From Ruegeria sp. THAF57 (GTDB taxonomy: Bacteria > Pseudomonadota > Alphaproteobacteria > Rhodobacterales > Rhodobacteraceae), in NCBI RefSeq assembly GCF_903914075.1, contig NZ_CAIWNQ010000002.1:558001-622000 (forward strand): 64,000 bases of DNA, given 5' to 3'. The notes under the pieces are model-generated. The model had not been told where the DNA came from. It saw nothing but the letters and a program-made list of their open reading frames with translations, and searched no databases. The translations under genes were made by a program, and so were the position numbers. Shown here piece by piece: positions 18,625 through 27,987 of this stretch (its first letter is position 1; each line of letters opens with the position of its first letter).

Positions 18625-19126
18625 TCAGCGTACCGCGGTTTACCATCGCGTAGATTTCTTCAATCTCTTCATTCTTGACCGCAATGCATCCGGCTGTCCA
18701 ATCCGGCGTCTTTTTCGCGCGTTTGCGTTCAGATCGCTTGTTGGGCTGGCCGTGGATAAAGATATCACCACCGGGATCAACGCCTGCTGCCTTTGCCTGT
18801 GCAACGTCTTCCGAGTTCGGGTAAGAAATCCCAAGGGACAGGTGATAACTGCTGTTGGGATTGCGGCGGTCGATCAGGTACGTGCCTTCGGGCGTGCGAC
18901 CATCACCGCGTTTGGTCTTGGTCCCCGCGGGCGCAAAACCCAGATCCACCTTGTATTCTTTTAGAACGTGTTCGTTGTGCAGAAGATACATCTTCCGCGC
19001 ACTTTTGTTGATGACCAAAGATGTAACTTCGGGCCCATCATATGTCAGAAATCTGGGGTTTGCCGAGGCGCAGGCCGAAAGGCCCAGCGTTGCCATAGCA
19101 CCCAATCCAAATGCTCGACGATCCAT
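18608..19126 (-). CDS. L,D-transpeptidase (YkuD) family lipoprotein
   Basis: A 172-aa YkuD-domain protein. The N-terminus has a twin-arginine-like start and a lipobox (LSAC, Cys19), so it is probably a lipoprotein facing the periplasm. The catalytic region has IFIHG (His125) and TAGCIAV (Cys147), the HG...GC pattern of L,D-transpeptidases that form 3-3 peptidoglycan cross-links or anchor outer-membrane proteins. Usual SxGCIR reads AGCIA here. It converges on the sulfotransferase gene with a 17-nt overlap. Confidence 0.88.
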   Translation of the reverse strand: MDRRAFGLGAMATLGLSACASANPRFLTYDGPEVTSLVINKSARKMYLLHNEHVLKEYKVDLGFAPAGTKTKRGDGRTPEGTYLIDRRNPNSSYHLSLGISYPNSEDVAQAKAAGVDPGGDIFIHGQPNKRSERKRAKKTPDWTAGCIAVKNEEIEEIYAMVNRGTLITLRP

Positions 19127-19186
19127 GTTTCACTGCCTGCCGTTTTGTTTTTTTCAGGATTATGCCAGAAATCCAAAAAACTGAAA

Positions 19187-19972
19187 TCACTTTTTGATGT
19201 TCGACTGCTCAATTAAGCGACGTTCGATGGATTCAAGGCGCTCTAACACCTCATCGCGGTAGGCATCGGTCTTTACCTCATCCTCGGCGTGGTGGGCATC
19301 CTGCATCGAGTTCACGATCAAACCCACTAGCAAGTTCACAACGGCAAAGGTTGTGACCATGATGAAGGGCACAAAGAAAACCCACGCATAGGGATAAACC
19401 TGCATGACCGGGCGCACGATGCCCATCGACCAGCTTTCCAGCGTCATGATCTGGAACAGCGTATAGGCTGACAGGCCAAGATCGCCGAACCAGTCCGGGA
19501 AAGATTGCGAGAACAGCTTGGTCGAAATCACCGCGCCAATATAAAACAGGATCGCCATCAGAAGGAAAACACTGGCCATGCCCGGCAAGGCTGAAATGAA
19601 CCCTTCGACCACTCGGCGCAAACGGGGCGCAACCGAAATCACGCGCAACACCCTGAGAATACGCAGTGCCCTCAGGACCGACAGGCTGCCTGCACTGGGC
19701 ACAAGGGCGATGCCCACAATCAGGAAATCAAAGTTGTTCCACCCGTTCTTGAAAAAATTCCGCCCCGTTGCGATCAGCTTCATCGAGATTTCGGCAACAA
19801 AGATAGCCAGACATAGCTGATCCAATGTCACGATCACTGGACCTGCCAGCTCCATCAGGGTCGGAGACGTCTCCATCCCCAGCAAGACCGCGTTGAACAG
19901 GATGACTCCGGTGATGAAATGCCCAAAAGCCGGGGCGTCGATGATTGTCTGCAGGCGTTGGGTGATCCCCAT
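19187..19972 (-). CDS. Prokaryotic voltage-gated sodium channel (BacNav)
   Basis: Single-domain six-segment channel of 261 aa that would form a tetramer. The voltage sensor S4 carries arginines at 101, 104, 107 and 110 in three-residue steps. The pore loop has the sodium selectivity filter TLESWSM (177-183), identical to the filter of the Arcobacter channel NavAb, followed by GIVRP. S6 is VFFVPFIMVTTFAVVNLLVGLIV, and the tail (about 228-255) is an acidic, heptad-like coiled coil. Roseobacter-group homologues have been studied electrophysiologically. The physiological role is unclear; motility or pH control are suggestions only. Confidence 0.93.
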   Translation of the reverse strand: MGITQRLQTIIDAPAFGHFITGVILFNAVLLGMETSPTLMELAGPVIVTLDQLCLAIFVAEISMKLIATGRNFFKNGWNNFDFLIVGIALVPSAGSLSVLRALRILRVLRVISVAPRLRRVVEGFISALPGMASVFLLMAILFYIGAVISTKLFSQSFPDWFGDLGLSAYTLFQIMTLESWSMGIVRPVMQVYPYAWVFFVPFIMVTTFAVVNLLVGLIVNSMQDAHHAEDEVKTDAYRDEVLERLESIERRLIEQSNIKK

Positions 19973-19993
19973 TCGGGCGCTCTCCTGTCAGGG

Positions 19994-21217
19994 TTATGAG
20001 TTCAGAGTAAAACGGGCGGCAAGTTCGACATGTGACGACCACCGAAATTGGTCAACCACTTGTACCCATTCAAGGGTGTAACCCGCGTTAACCAGCGTTT
20101 TTGCATCACGTGCGAACGTAACCGGATTGCACGAGACATAGGCAATCACCGGGCGTTTTGACTGCGCCAGCTCGGACACCTGCGCCTCGGCCCCTGCGCG
20201 CGGCGGGTCCAGCACGATTGCATCAAAATGCCTGAGTTCATCCGGCATCAAAGGTCGGCGGAACAGGTCGCGCGCCTCGGTCGTTACTCGTTTCAGCCCT
20301 TTGGCCTTGCGCCACCCCTGATCCAGCGCAGCGGTCATGTCAGCCTCGCCTTCCACTGCGTGAACTTCGGCAGTCTGCGCCAGCGGCAGCGAAAAAGTAC
20401 CGCTGCCTGCGAACAGGTCGACGACGCGCTTTGCACCCTCGGTTGCTTGCAAAACGGCCTGTAATAGAGCCTGTTCCCCATCCTTGGTGGCCTGAAGAAA
20501 CGCACCGGGCGGAGGTACGACTTCGGCCGCCCCAAAGCGTTGAACCGGCTGCTGTCGTGTGGCGATAACCTCATCATCCCAACTCAGCCGTGCAAGTCCA
20601 TGGTGTTCGGTCGCCTGCGCCAGGGCCAGCTCAAGCGGGCCGTCCAGAGGCTTGCCGCCTTTGACTGCCACGTCCAGGCCGCCCTCGGATTGGGTCAGCG
20701 TCACTGCCAGAACCCCTTTTCGACTGCCCCCCAGCAAGGCCAACGCCTCGGCCACCGGGATCGCTGCGATCAAGTCGGGATGCAGCAAGTGGCAATCCGG
20801 GATTTCGGTAATCGTATCGGATGCGCGGCCATGGAACCCAGCCAAAGTGCCCTTTTTTGTCCGCCGCACAGCAACGGTTGCCCGACGCCGGGACCGTTCG
20901 GGTGAAGTATGGGTCGGGCGCACGTCCGCTTCGATCCCCTGCGCATCCAGCGCCTTGCGCACAATTTCGACCTTCCAGTCGGCGACAAATGCGTCTGATG
21001 CGTGTTGTAATTGGCATCCGCCGCACGCCTTGTAATGGCGGCACGGTGCTTTGACCCTTTGATCCGAGGGGGTTTCGACGCGGACGTCCGTCAAAAGCTG
21101 CCCGACAACGGTGCCGCTGACCGCTTCGCCCGGCAAGGTGCGCGGCGCAAAAACGGGACCTTCGGCAATGCCATCCCCCTGATGGCCAAGGCGCGTTATG
21201 GTGAATGTCTGCGTCAT
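19994..21217 (-). CDS. RNA (uracil-5-)-methyltransferase, RlmD/TrmA family
   Basis: A 407-aa SAM-dependent methyltransferase for 5-methyluridine in rRNA or tRNA. A TRAM-like N-terminus (ITRLGHQGDGIA) is followed by Fe-S cluster cysteines C59, C65 and C68 (CRHYKACGGCQLQH) and a fourth in DCHLLHP. The Rossmann part has DLFAGSGTFSLPLA, LDPPRAG and the catalytic cysteine loop YVSCNPVTFARD. The ATG at 21217 is used because the longer frame adds 23 unconserved residues. Whether it acts on 23S rRNA or tRNA cannot be decided here. Confidence 0.9.
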   Translation of the reverse strand: MTQTFTITRLGHQGDGIAEGPVFAPRTLPGEAVSGTVVGQLLTDVRVETPSDQRVKAPCRHYKACGGCQLQHASDAFVADWKVEIVRKALDAQGIEADVRPTHTSPERSRRRATVAVRRTKKGTLAGFHGRASDTITEIPDCHLLHPDLIAAIPVAEALALLGGSRKGVLAVTLTQSEGGLDVAVKGGKPLDGPLELALAQATEHHGLARLSWDDEVIATRQQPVQRFGAAEVVPPPGAFLQATKDGEQALLQAVLQATEGAKRVVDLFAGSGTFSLPLAQTAEVHAVEGEADMTAALDQGWRKAKGLKRVTTEARDLFRRPLMPDELRHFDAIVLDPPRAGAEAQVSELAQSKRPVIAYVSCNPVTFARDAKTLVNAGYTLEWVQVVDQFRWSSHVELAARFTLNS

Positions 21218-21334
21218 GATCCGCCTGATAACGGGGCTTCGCTCGCAACAAAACCCCTTTGACACCGTCAAGGTCGGGTTGAACAAAAAAACGCCGCCGA
21301 TCCCGCCGTACTGCCCGAGCTAATCAGCCCAAAG

Positions 21335-23167
21335 CTATTCCGCAGCCTCTGCTTGAATGAAGCCACCAGACTGACGATGCCAGAACCGTGCATAAAGGCC
21401 GCCCTGTTCCAGCAGACCGTCGTGAGTGCCGGATTCGACAATGCGCCCCTGATCCAGAACGATGATCCGGTCCATCTCTCGCAGCGTCGAAAGCCGGTGC
21501 GCAATCGCAAGGACGGTCTTGCCCCGCATTACGCGGTGCAGGGCGGCTTGGATCGAGGCTTCTACCTCGGAATCCAGCGCAGATGTCGCTTCATCCAAAA
21601 CAAGGATCGGCGCGTCTTTCAGGATCGCACGCGCCAGGGCGATCCGCTGCCGCTGTCCCCCGCTGAGTTTTACGCCACGCTCACCCAGATGGGCATCATA
21701 CCCTGTGCGCCCATGAGCGTCTTGCAAACCAAGGATAAACTCGTGCGCCTCTGCCTTTTGTGCCGCGGCGATCATCTCGGCTTCTGTGGCACCAGGACGG
21801 CCATACAGGATGTTTTCACGCGCCGAGCGGTTGAACATCGCAGTTTCCTGCGTGACCATCCCGATATGCCTGCGCAAGCTGTCCTGTGTCACTTGGCGGA
21901 CATCCTGACCGTCGATGCGAATTGTGCCTTTTTCCCCGTCATAGAGCCTCAAAAGCAACGAAACCAAAGTTGATTTCCCCGCCCCGGATGCGCCGACGAT
22001 GCCCAGCTTCTCACCTGGATATACGGTCATATTCACATCGCTCACACCGCCGACATCGCGCCCGTAAGCAAAGCTGACATGGTCAAACTCGATCCGACCG
22101 TCCTGCACCTGCAGATCGGACGCGTTTGCTGTGTCCACAATCCGGTCCCGTTTGGCGAGAGTCATCATTCCATTCTCAATCTCACCGACATTCGCATAGA
22201 GGCCCATCAGCGTAAAACTGACCCAGCCTGTCATCTGGGCAATACGGATCGAAACCGCGCCCGCCGCAACGATATCGCCGGCCGTTGCAGTTCCCGCCTG
22301 CCACAACCAGATCGTTGCGCCCATCAGCACAACCGGCAACACACCTGCCAGCGTCATCAGAATGAACCTGAAACTAGCGGAAAGACTGCCGAACTCCAGC
22401 GACCGTTCCCGTAGATCGACCATCGCAGTGCGTGCGGCCTGATCTTCGTAGGCAGAATGCGCAAACAGCTTGACGGTCTTGATATTCGTGATGGTGTCGA
22501 CCACCTGCCCCGACACCATCGCCCGCGCCCCAGCCCGCGCCGCCGAGCGTTTGCGGATGCGCGGCAAATACCAGCGGATAAGCAGGAAATAGACGGCAAG
22601 CCAAGCCGTGAAGGGCAGCATGACCAGCGGATGAATAGACCCTAACAAGAGGAACGAACCCACAAGCGAGGCGAGGGCAAAGACGATTGCACTGATTGTC
22701 TCGGACACAACCGATGCCATCGCATTCGAAGTCTGCATCTGCTTCTGTGCGATCCGTCCGGCAAAGTCGTCGTCGAAATAGGTGACGGACTGCCCCAATG
22801 TCCAACGGTTCAGCTTGGCCAGAACCAGCGGCGTGATATTGGGCATAACGATGTAATTGTTCGACAGTGAGGACAGCCCGAACAAAGCCGGGCGCAACAG
22901 CATGAAAAAGGCAACTGCGCCAAGGATCATCCACATGTTGCCTGCGGTCAGAAAGTTCTCGGGCCCGCCCGAGGTTGCAACGTCGACCACCAATCCCAGA
23001 ATCCAGGCAGTTCCGGCCTCCATCGCGCCTGCGGTTGCGGAAAAGAAGGCCGCGACGAACAGCATGGGCCACGCGCCGGACAAGCACCAGCGAATGAACG
23101 CCCCCAGCGTTTGCGGCGGGGGCGTTTCGATGTTTTTGAACGGGTTTATGAGGTCGGCGATCCTCAT
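21335..23167 (-). CDS. ABC exporter half-transporter, second of a pair
   Basis: A 610-aa type IV ABC exporter subunit: six-helix membrane domain (about 30-310), then a nucleotide-binding domain with Walker A GASGAGKST, signature LSGGQRQR, Walker B ILVLDEATSALDSE and H-loop AIAHRLST. All catalytic residues are canonical. It overlaps the upstream gene by 4 nt and is similar to it throughout, so the two probably form a heterodimer. The substrate is unknown; lipid or drug export is typical of the family. An A7 run (T7 on the transcript strand) at 21285-21291 follows without a clear hairpin. Confidence 0.88.
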   Translation of the reverse strand: MRIADLINPFKNIETPPPQTLGAFIRWCLSGAWPMLFVAAFFSATAGAMEAGTAWILGLVVDVATSGGPENFLTAGNMWMILGAVAFFMLLRPALFGLSSLSNNYIVMPNITPLVLAKLNRWTLGQSVTYFDDDFAGRIAQKQMQTSNAMASVVSETISAIVFALASLVGSFLLLGSIHPLVMLPFTAWLAVYFLLIRWYLPRIRKRSAARAGARAMVSGQVVDTITNIKTVKLFAHSAYEDQAARTAMVDLRERSLEFGSLSASFRFILMTLAGVLPVVLMGATIWLWQAGTATAGDIVAAGAVSIRIAQMTGWVSFTLMGLYANVGEIENGMMTLAKRDRIVDTANASDLQVQDGRIEFDHVSFAYGRDVGGVSDVNMTVYPGEKLGIVGASGAGKSTLVSLLLRLYDGEKGTIRIDGQDVRQVTQDSLRRHIGMVTQETAMFNRSARENILYGRPGATEAEMIAAAQKAEAHEFILGLQDAHGRTGYDAHLGERGVKLSGGQRQRIALARAILKDAPILVLDEATSALDSEVEASIQAALHRVMRGKTVLAIAHRLSTLREMDRIIVLDQGRIVESGTHDGLLEQGGLYARFWHRQSGGFIQAEAAE

Positions 23168-25002
23168 TCCGCGGCCTCCGGGTTCAGGAAGCCCCCAGAT
23201 TGCCGCGCCCAGAACTGGGCGTAAAGCCCGCCATGGGACAACAGCTCGGCATGGCCGCCTTGCTCTACAATTCTTCCGTCGTCCATGACCAGAATGCGGT
23301 CCATCTGGGCAATGGTGCTCAGCCGGTGGGCAATGGCGATCACGGTTTTACCTAGCATCATGCCGTAAAGAGTTTCCTGTATCGAGGCTTCGACTTCGGA
23401 ATCTAGGGCAGATGTCGCCTCGTCCAACAGCAGGATCGGCGCATCCTTCAGGATCACACGCGCCAAGGTCACCCGCTGACGTTGCCCACCAGACAGTTTC
23501 ACGCCCCGCTCACCCACATGCGCGTCATAGCCCGTGCGCCCTTGTGGGTCTTGCAGATCAAGGATGAACTCATGCGCTTCGGCCTGTTTGGCGGCGGCGA
23601 TCATCTGCGCCTCGGACGCGTCGGGACGACCGTACAGGATGTTGTCGCGGACCGAACGATGCAGCAAGGCACTGTCCTGCTGCACCATTCCGATATGGCT
23701 GCGCAAACTGTCTTGCGTGACCTGTGCGATGTTCTGATCGTCGATCAGGATCGCGCCCTGCTCGATGTCATAAAACCGCAATAGCAGCTTTACTAGGGTC
23801 GATTTCCCGGCCCCGGACCGCCCGATCAGGCCGATCTTTTCGCCCGGCTGAATGGTCAAGCTGATGTGATCCAAACCCCCGGTCTTGCGCCCGTAATGGT
23901 GGGACAAGTCTCGAATGTCGATCTGGCCATTGGACAATTGCAACGGCTTGGCACCCGGCACATCCAACAGATCAATGGGCTGCGCAATCGTCTGCATCCC
24001 TTCGGCCACAACACCAAGCTGACGGAAAAAGCTGGTCAGCGCCCACATGATCCACCCAGTCATCGCGTTCAGCCGCAGAGTCAAAGCGGTAGCCGCCGCA
24101 ACCACCCCGACCGAGGCGCTGCCTTGCATCCACAGGGCAATTGCCCAACCGACAACGCCAACGATCAGCAGACCGTTCAGCGTGACCAGAACCGCATCCA
24201 TGATGGTGAAGATCCGCATCTCGATCTGGAAGGTTCGGCGTGTTTCCTCGATGGCTTCGCGGGCATAGTCTAGCTCCTGCGCGTCGTGGGCGAACATCTT
24301 GACCGAATGGATGTTGGTGTAGCTGTCGACCACCCGCCCCGTCACGGCAGACCGCGCATCAGACGCAGCCTGCGACGCGGGACCCACCCGCGCAACCGTC
24401 CAACGCACCAGCAGGCCGTACAGAACGAACCAAACAAGCAATGGCAGCAAAAGGCGTGGATCAGCCGCCATCAGCAGCACCGCCGCCCCGATCAGATAAG
24501 CCAGCGAAAAGGAAATCGCGTCAAAGACCTGAAACACCGCCTCGCCTGCTGCTGGAGGCGTTTGCATGATCCGGTTGGCGATGCGGCCCGCAAAGTCATT
24601 CTCGAACCAGCCCACCGACTGACGCAGCACATGTTTATGCGCGCGCCAACGGATAAGGGTGCCAAAGTTCGGCAGGATCGTGTTGTTCAACAATAGCACA
24701 TCAACGACATGCAACATGGGCCGCAGCAAAAGGACAAAAAGGGCCATCAGGATCAGTTCGGTCCCGTGGGTCTTCCACACCTCGGCCGGTGGTCCGGTCA
24801 ACAGATCAACTACGCGGCCCATATAGTAGATCAGCCCGACCTCAACTGCCGCTACGATGACTGAAATCAGTCCCGCCCAGAAGAATACCCGATAGAACGG
24901 CTTGGAGTATTCCAGCATGAACGGCCACAACCGCGTGGGCGGCGTGTCAGATTCCTTGTAGGCGACAAAAGGGTCAACGAGGTTTTCGAAAAAGCGAAAC
25001 AT
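23164..25002 (-). CDS. ABC exporter half-transporter, first of a pair
   Basis: A 612-aa MsbA-like half-transporter with an N-terminal extension (MFRFFENLVDPF), six membrane helices, and an ATPase domain with GRSGAGKST, LSGGQRQR, ILLLDEATSALDSE and AIAHRLSTI. Both this and its partner keep the catalytic glutamate, unlike asymmetric pairs such as TM287/288. GGAG lies 8 nt before the start. The 191 nt upstream, up to the end of the CCA-adding enzyme gene, hold nothing recognised beyond a likely promoter. Confidence 0.88.
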   Translation of the reverse strand: MFRFFENLVDPFVAYKESDTPPTRLWPFMLEYSKPFYRVFFWAGLISVIVAAVEVGLIYYMGRVVDLLTGPPAEVWKTHGTELILMALFVLLLRPMLHVVDVLLLNNTILPNFGTLIRWRAHKHVLRQSVGWFENDFAGRIANRIMQTPPAAGEAVFQVFDAISFSLAYLIGAAVLLMAADPRLLLPLLVWFVLYGLLVRWTVARVGPASQAASDARSAVTGRVVDSYTNIHSVKMFAHDAQELDYAREAIEETRRTFQIEMRIFTIMDAVLVTLNGLLIVGVVGWAIALWMQGSASVGVVAAATALTLRLNAMTGWIMWALTSFFRQLGVVAEGMQTIAQPIDLLDVPGAKPLQLSNGQIDIRDLSHHYGRKTGGLDHISLTIQPGEKIGLIGRSGAGKSTLVKLLLRFYDIEQGAILIDDQNIAQVTQDSLRSHIGMVQQDSALLHRSVRDNILYGRPDASEAQMIAAAKQAEAHEFILDLQDPQGRTGYDAHVGERGVKLSGGQRQRVTLARVILKDAPILLLDEATSALDSEVEASIQETLYGMMLGKTVIAIAHRLSTIAQMDRILVMDDGRIVEQGGHAELLSHGGLYAQFWARQSGGFLNPEAAE

Positions 25003-25193
25003 GGAGAGTGCTCCGATTGAGCAGAAAATTGGTCATGCGAAGAAAGATGGCGCCAGAACACCACCCCAACGGGTCAAGGTGTCCCGGCTTTAGCCGAACC
25101 AGATCCCGTAATACATTCGCATCCCTCCACTTAAGTGACAGGCGCACGTAAGCACAAAGACTGCGATTTGTCATCCCTTTTTGAGACTTCGCC

Positions 25194-26348
25194 TCAGCGG
25201 CTCAGCAAATCGTCGCGGGTCAGCCCGAAACCCGACGCAATCCAGCGGGCCTCAAGCTCGGCCAGTTTCTGGCCCAGCGCAGGGCCGGTGAATTCCGGGA
25301 TCAGATCTGATGCGGTGACTGGAAATTGGGCTTTGGCCCCTGCGTGAAGGTCGGTGCGCATCCCCTCGGACCAGGGCTTTTCGAAAAAGGCGCATCGCAG
25401 AAGCACTTTGTGCAGACCGCTTTCCTCGCCATATCGGAACCCAAGCTCTGCGGTAGACGCAGTCCCGCTTGCCTCATCCCGCATCCGAGTAAGTCGCTGA
25501 AGCTGCGCCTTGCTCAGGCGCAGGGTCTTTGCAATTTCGGGCGTCGCAATCGCGGCGAGCCGCCGGATGGGATCTGGCGCGGCGCCAGCCTGCTGCTCGA
25601 ACATAATCAGTGGCGCAAGGGCCCGATCATCTGCACCCGGCACAAGTTGCGCCAGAACGCCGACGCTGCGCATGGCCGCGACAGAGGGTGCAGGATCGGG
25701 GGCACCTAGCAATTTCAAAAGCTCGGCCCCGACACGTTCGCGGGACAAATCCGACAAACCGTCCAAATTGGACGCAATCGCCGCCAGAGCATCCGCGTCA
25801 AACCCAGCCTCTGCATCACCATACCAAGCATGGAACCGAAAATAGCGCAAAGACCGCAGGTAATCTTCACGGATGCGGTGTTCGGCGGTTCCGATGAAGC
25901 GCACCCGCCGTGCCCGCAAATCCGGCAGGCCATTCAGCGGATCCAATACCGTCCCGTCAGGCCGCGCATAAAGCGCGTTCATGGTGAAGTCTCGGCGTGC
26001 CGCGTCCTCTTGGATATTATCCGAGAACGCCACAACCGCGCGGCGGCCATCAGTTTCGATGTCACGGCGGAAGGTGGTGATCTCATGCGGGACGCCATCA
26101 CAGACCACCGTGATCGTGCCATGATCAATCCCGGTTGGGATCGCTTTCAGCCCCGCGTTTTGCGCAAGCTCGACAACCTGCTGAGGGCGGGCGTCCGTCG
26201 CAATGTCGATATCGGACGCGGGCGCGCCCAAAAGCGCATTTCGCACACAGCCGCCGACAAACAGCGCCTGCGCTCTGCCGTCCGTCAACGCCGCGCAAAC
26301 CTTTTGTGTCGCCGGATCGGAAGCCCAGCTTTCGGAAATTTGCGTCAT
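25194..26348 (-). CDS. cca: CCA tRNA nucleotidyltransferase / poly(A) polymerase family
   Basis: Class II nucleotidyltransferase of 384 aa. The head domain has FVGGCVRNALLG and the metal-binding DIDIATDA. ITTFRRDIETDGRRA, RDFTMNALY, DPLNGLPDLRARRVRFIG and RIREDYLRSLRYFRF follow in the normal order. It adds or repairs the 3' CCA of tRNA. It overlaps the upstream Nudix gene by 4 nt, an arrangement often seen in alphaproteobacteria. A dedicated poly(A) polymerase is the alternative. Confidence 0.93.
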   Translation of the reverse strand: MTQISESWASDPATQKVCAALTDGRAQALFVGGCVRNALLGAPASDIDIATDARPQQVVELAQNAGLKAIPTGIDHGTITVVCDGVPHEITTFRRDIETDGRRAVVAFSDNIQEDAARRDFTMNALYARPDGTVLDPLNGLPDLRARRVRFIGTAEHRIREDYLRSLRYFRFHAWYGDAEAGFDADALAAIASNLDGLSDLSRERVGAELLKLLGAPDPAPSVAAMRSVGVLAQLVPGADDRALAPLIMFEQQAGAAPDPIRRLAAIATPEIAKTLRLSKAQLQRLTRMRDEASGTASTAELGFRYGEESGLHKVLLRCAFFEKPWSEGMRTDLHAGAKAQFPVTASDLIPEFTGPALGQKLAELEARWIASGFGLTRDDLLSR

Positions 26349-26950
26349 TCGCTCACCCGCGCGGCCAGACCCCGTAGCATGCGGGCCGTTGCGCCCCAGA
26401 TATAATAGGGACCGAACGGCACCGTGAAATAATACCGTTTCTGACCCCGCCAGCGGCGCGATTCAACAATATAATTTGCAGGATCAAGGACATGCGCCAG
26501 CGGGACTGAGAACACCTCATCCACTTCGCCCGGTTCCGGTACCGGTTGAAACCTGTCCCGCAGAATGGCGATTACCGGGGTGACCGTGAAGGATGTCACC
26601 GTCTCATGGGTCGGCAAATGGCCCAGAATGTCCGGCAGATTCGGGGGCAAACCGATCTCTTCCTGCGCCTCACGCAGGGCGGTGGCCGTGACATCGGCGT
26701 CACCTTCGTCCTGCTTGCCGCCCGGAAAGGCAATCTGACCCGGATGATGTTTCAGCGCTGACGAACGCTTTGTCAGGATCACACGCGGAGTGTTTCCGAC
26801 AACGGAGACCAGAACCAGAACCCCCGCCGGGCGCAGCTTGCGACCCTCCGGCAATACAGTGTCGGGGTTCAGGTCAAAATCACTTGACCCGTCGCCGGGG
26901 CGGCTCAGCGCCGCCCGCAGCACATCTGTCGGATCAGGGCCGGTCAGCAT
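26345..26950 (-). CDS. NudL-type Nudix hydrolase (CoA pyrophosphatase)
   Basis: A 201-aa Nudix protein. The segment LTKRSSALKHHPGQIAFPGGK and the box ALREAQEEIGLPP fit the CoA pyrophosphatase subgroup, which trims CoA and its derivatives. Starts upstream of 26950 would use TTG and extend the overlap with hslO; ATG at 26950 gives a 17-nt overlap. The C-terminal YYFTVPFGPYYIWGATARMLRGL is also typical of NudL. Confidence 0.9.
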   Translation of the reverse strand: MLTGPDPTDVLRAALSRPGDGSSDFDLNPDTVLPEGRKLRPAGVLVLVSVVGNTPRVILTKRSSALKHHPGQIAFPGGKQDEGDADVTATALREAQEEIGLPPNLPDILGHLPTHETVTSFTVTPVIAILRDRFQPVPEPGEVDEVFSVPLAHVLDPANYIVESRRWRGQKRYYFTVPFGPYYIWGATARMLRGLAARVSE

Positions 26951-27911
26951 CAAAACCAACGGTGGCGGGATCCAGCACGTAATGCGCGCCGCAGAACTGG
27001 CAGTCTGCGGTGACGTTGCCCTCGGGCGTCGTCATCTTTTCAATGTCCTTCGCCGAATAGATTGACAGGCTCTGCCGCACGCGATCCTCGGAACAGGTAC
27101 ATCCGAATTGCACCGGCTGGGCGTCATAGACGCGGGGCTGTTCTTCGTGAAACAAACGCACCAGCAAATCGGTCGGCGCGGTTGACGGGCCGATCAATTC
27201 CAGATCTTCAACCGTATCCAGCAGGATATTCACGCGGCCCCAGTTTTCACCTTCCTCGCCATCGACCAGATCGCTGGCGGTCAGAATGTCACCGGTGCCT
27301 TCGCCCGTTGCCGCAAAAGGTGAAGCTTTGGGCATATGCTGCAACATGATCCCGCCCGCGCGCCAATGTTCGCCAACGCCCGGTTCGGTCGATTTCCCGA
27401 AACTCAGCGAGAACCGGGTCGGCAACTGCTCGGACTGGGCGAAATAGGCTTCGGCACAGGCGCTGAGCGACCCGCCAGCCAAGGGGGTGATCCCCTGATA
27501 GGGATGCGTACCTTCGCCCTGGTCGATCATGATCGCAAAATACCCTTCGCCCACCTGATCGAACGGGCTGGCATCGGTCAGCCTGTCCCGATCAAAGCTG
27601 GCATAGGCCCGGATCCGCGCCGGCTCACCTTCTTCGGTGGGAGCATAGTAATCGGTGGCAATCATGCGAACGGCGCCCTTGGACTGAACCTGAAGGGACA
27701 GCTTCCAGCGCAACGAAACAGTTTGACCGATCAACGCGGTCAGCAGCGCCATCTCAGCGACCAGAGCCTCGACCTTTTCGGGATAGTCGTGTTGTTTCAG
27801 GATGCCATCCAGCACCCCGTCCAGACGGGCCACGCGGCCACGCATGTCTGATACATCGAGTTGAAAGGGCAGGACGGTATCGTCCCACGCGATTTTGGTT
27901 CCAAGAGACAT
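26934..27911 (-). CDS. hslO: Redox-regulated chaperone Hsp33
   Basis: A 325-aa holdase chaperone activated by oxidation and unfolding of its zinc centre. The zinc ligands are FGCTCSEDRV and CQFCGAHY (CxC and CxxC) at the C-terminus. SLRWKLSLQVQSKGAVRMIATDYYAP is the core fold. AAGGAAA precedes the ATG. It is divergent from a small Nudix gene with 76 nt between the start codons. Confidence 0.95.
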   Translation of the reverse strand: MSLGTKIAWDDTVLPFQLDVSDMRGRVARLDGVLDGILKQHDYPEKVEALVAEMALLTALIGQTVSLRWKLSLQVQSKGAVRMIATDYYAPTEEGEPARIRAYASFDRDRLTDASPFDQVGEGYFAIMIDQGEGTHPYQGITPLAGGSLSACAEAYFAQSEQLPTRFSLSFGKSTEPGVGEHWRAGGIMLQHMPKASPFAATGEGTGDILTASDLVDGEEGENWGRVNILLDTVEDLELIGPSTAPTDLLVRLFHEEQPRVYDAQPVQFGCTCSEDRVRQSLSIYSAKDIEKMTTPEGNVTADCQFCGAHYVLDPATVGFDADRP

Positions 27912-27987
27912 GGGGTTTCCTTACACGCCACAGGTTGGCATACCGCCAGCATATAGGTCGAACAATTCGGGTTGTAAGGGGCCATAC

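Noticed and set aside
21218-21334. T7 run after the ABC gene as an intrinsic terminator
   Set aside because: GC-rich sequence precedes the T-run, but I could not form a stable hairpin directly upstream of it.
25003-25193. Small RNA or tRNA in the gap before the ABC exporter pair
   Set aside because: No tRNA-like fold or conserved motif was seen.
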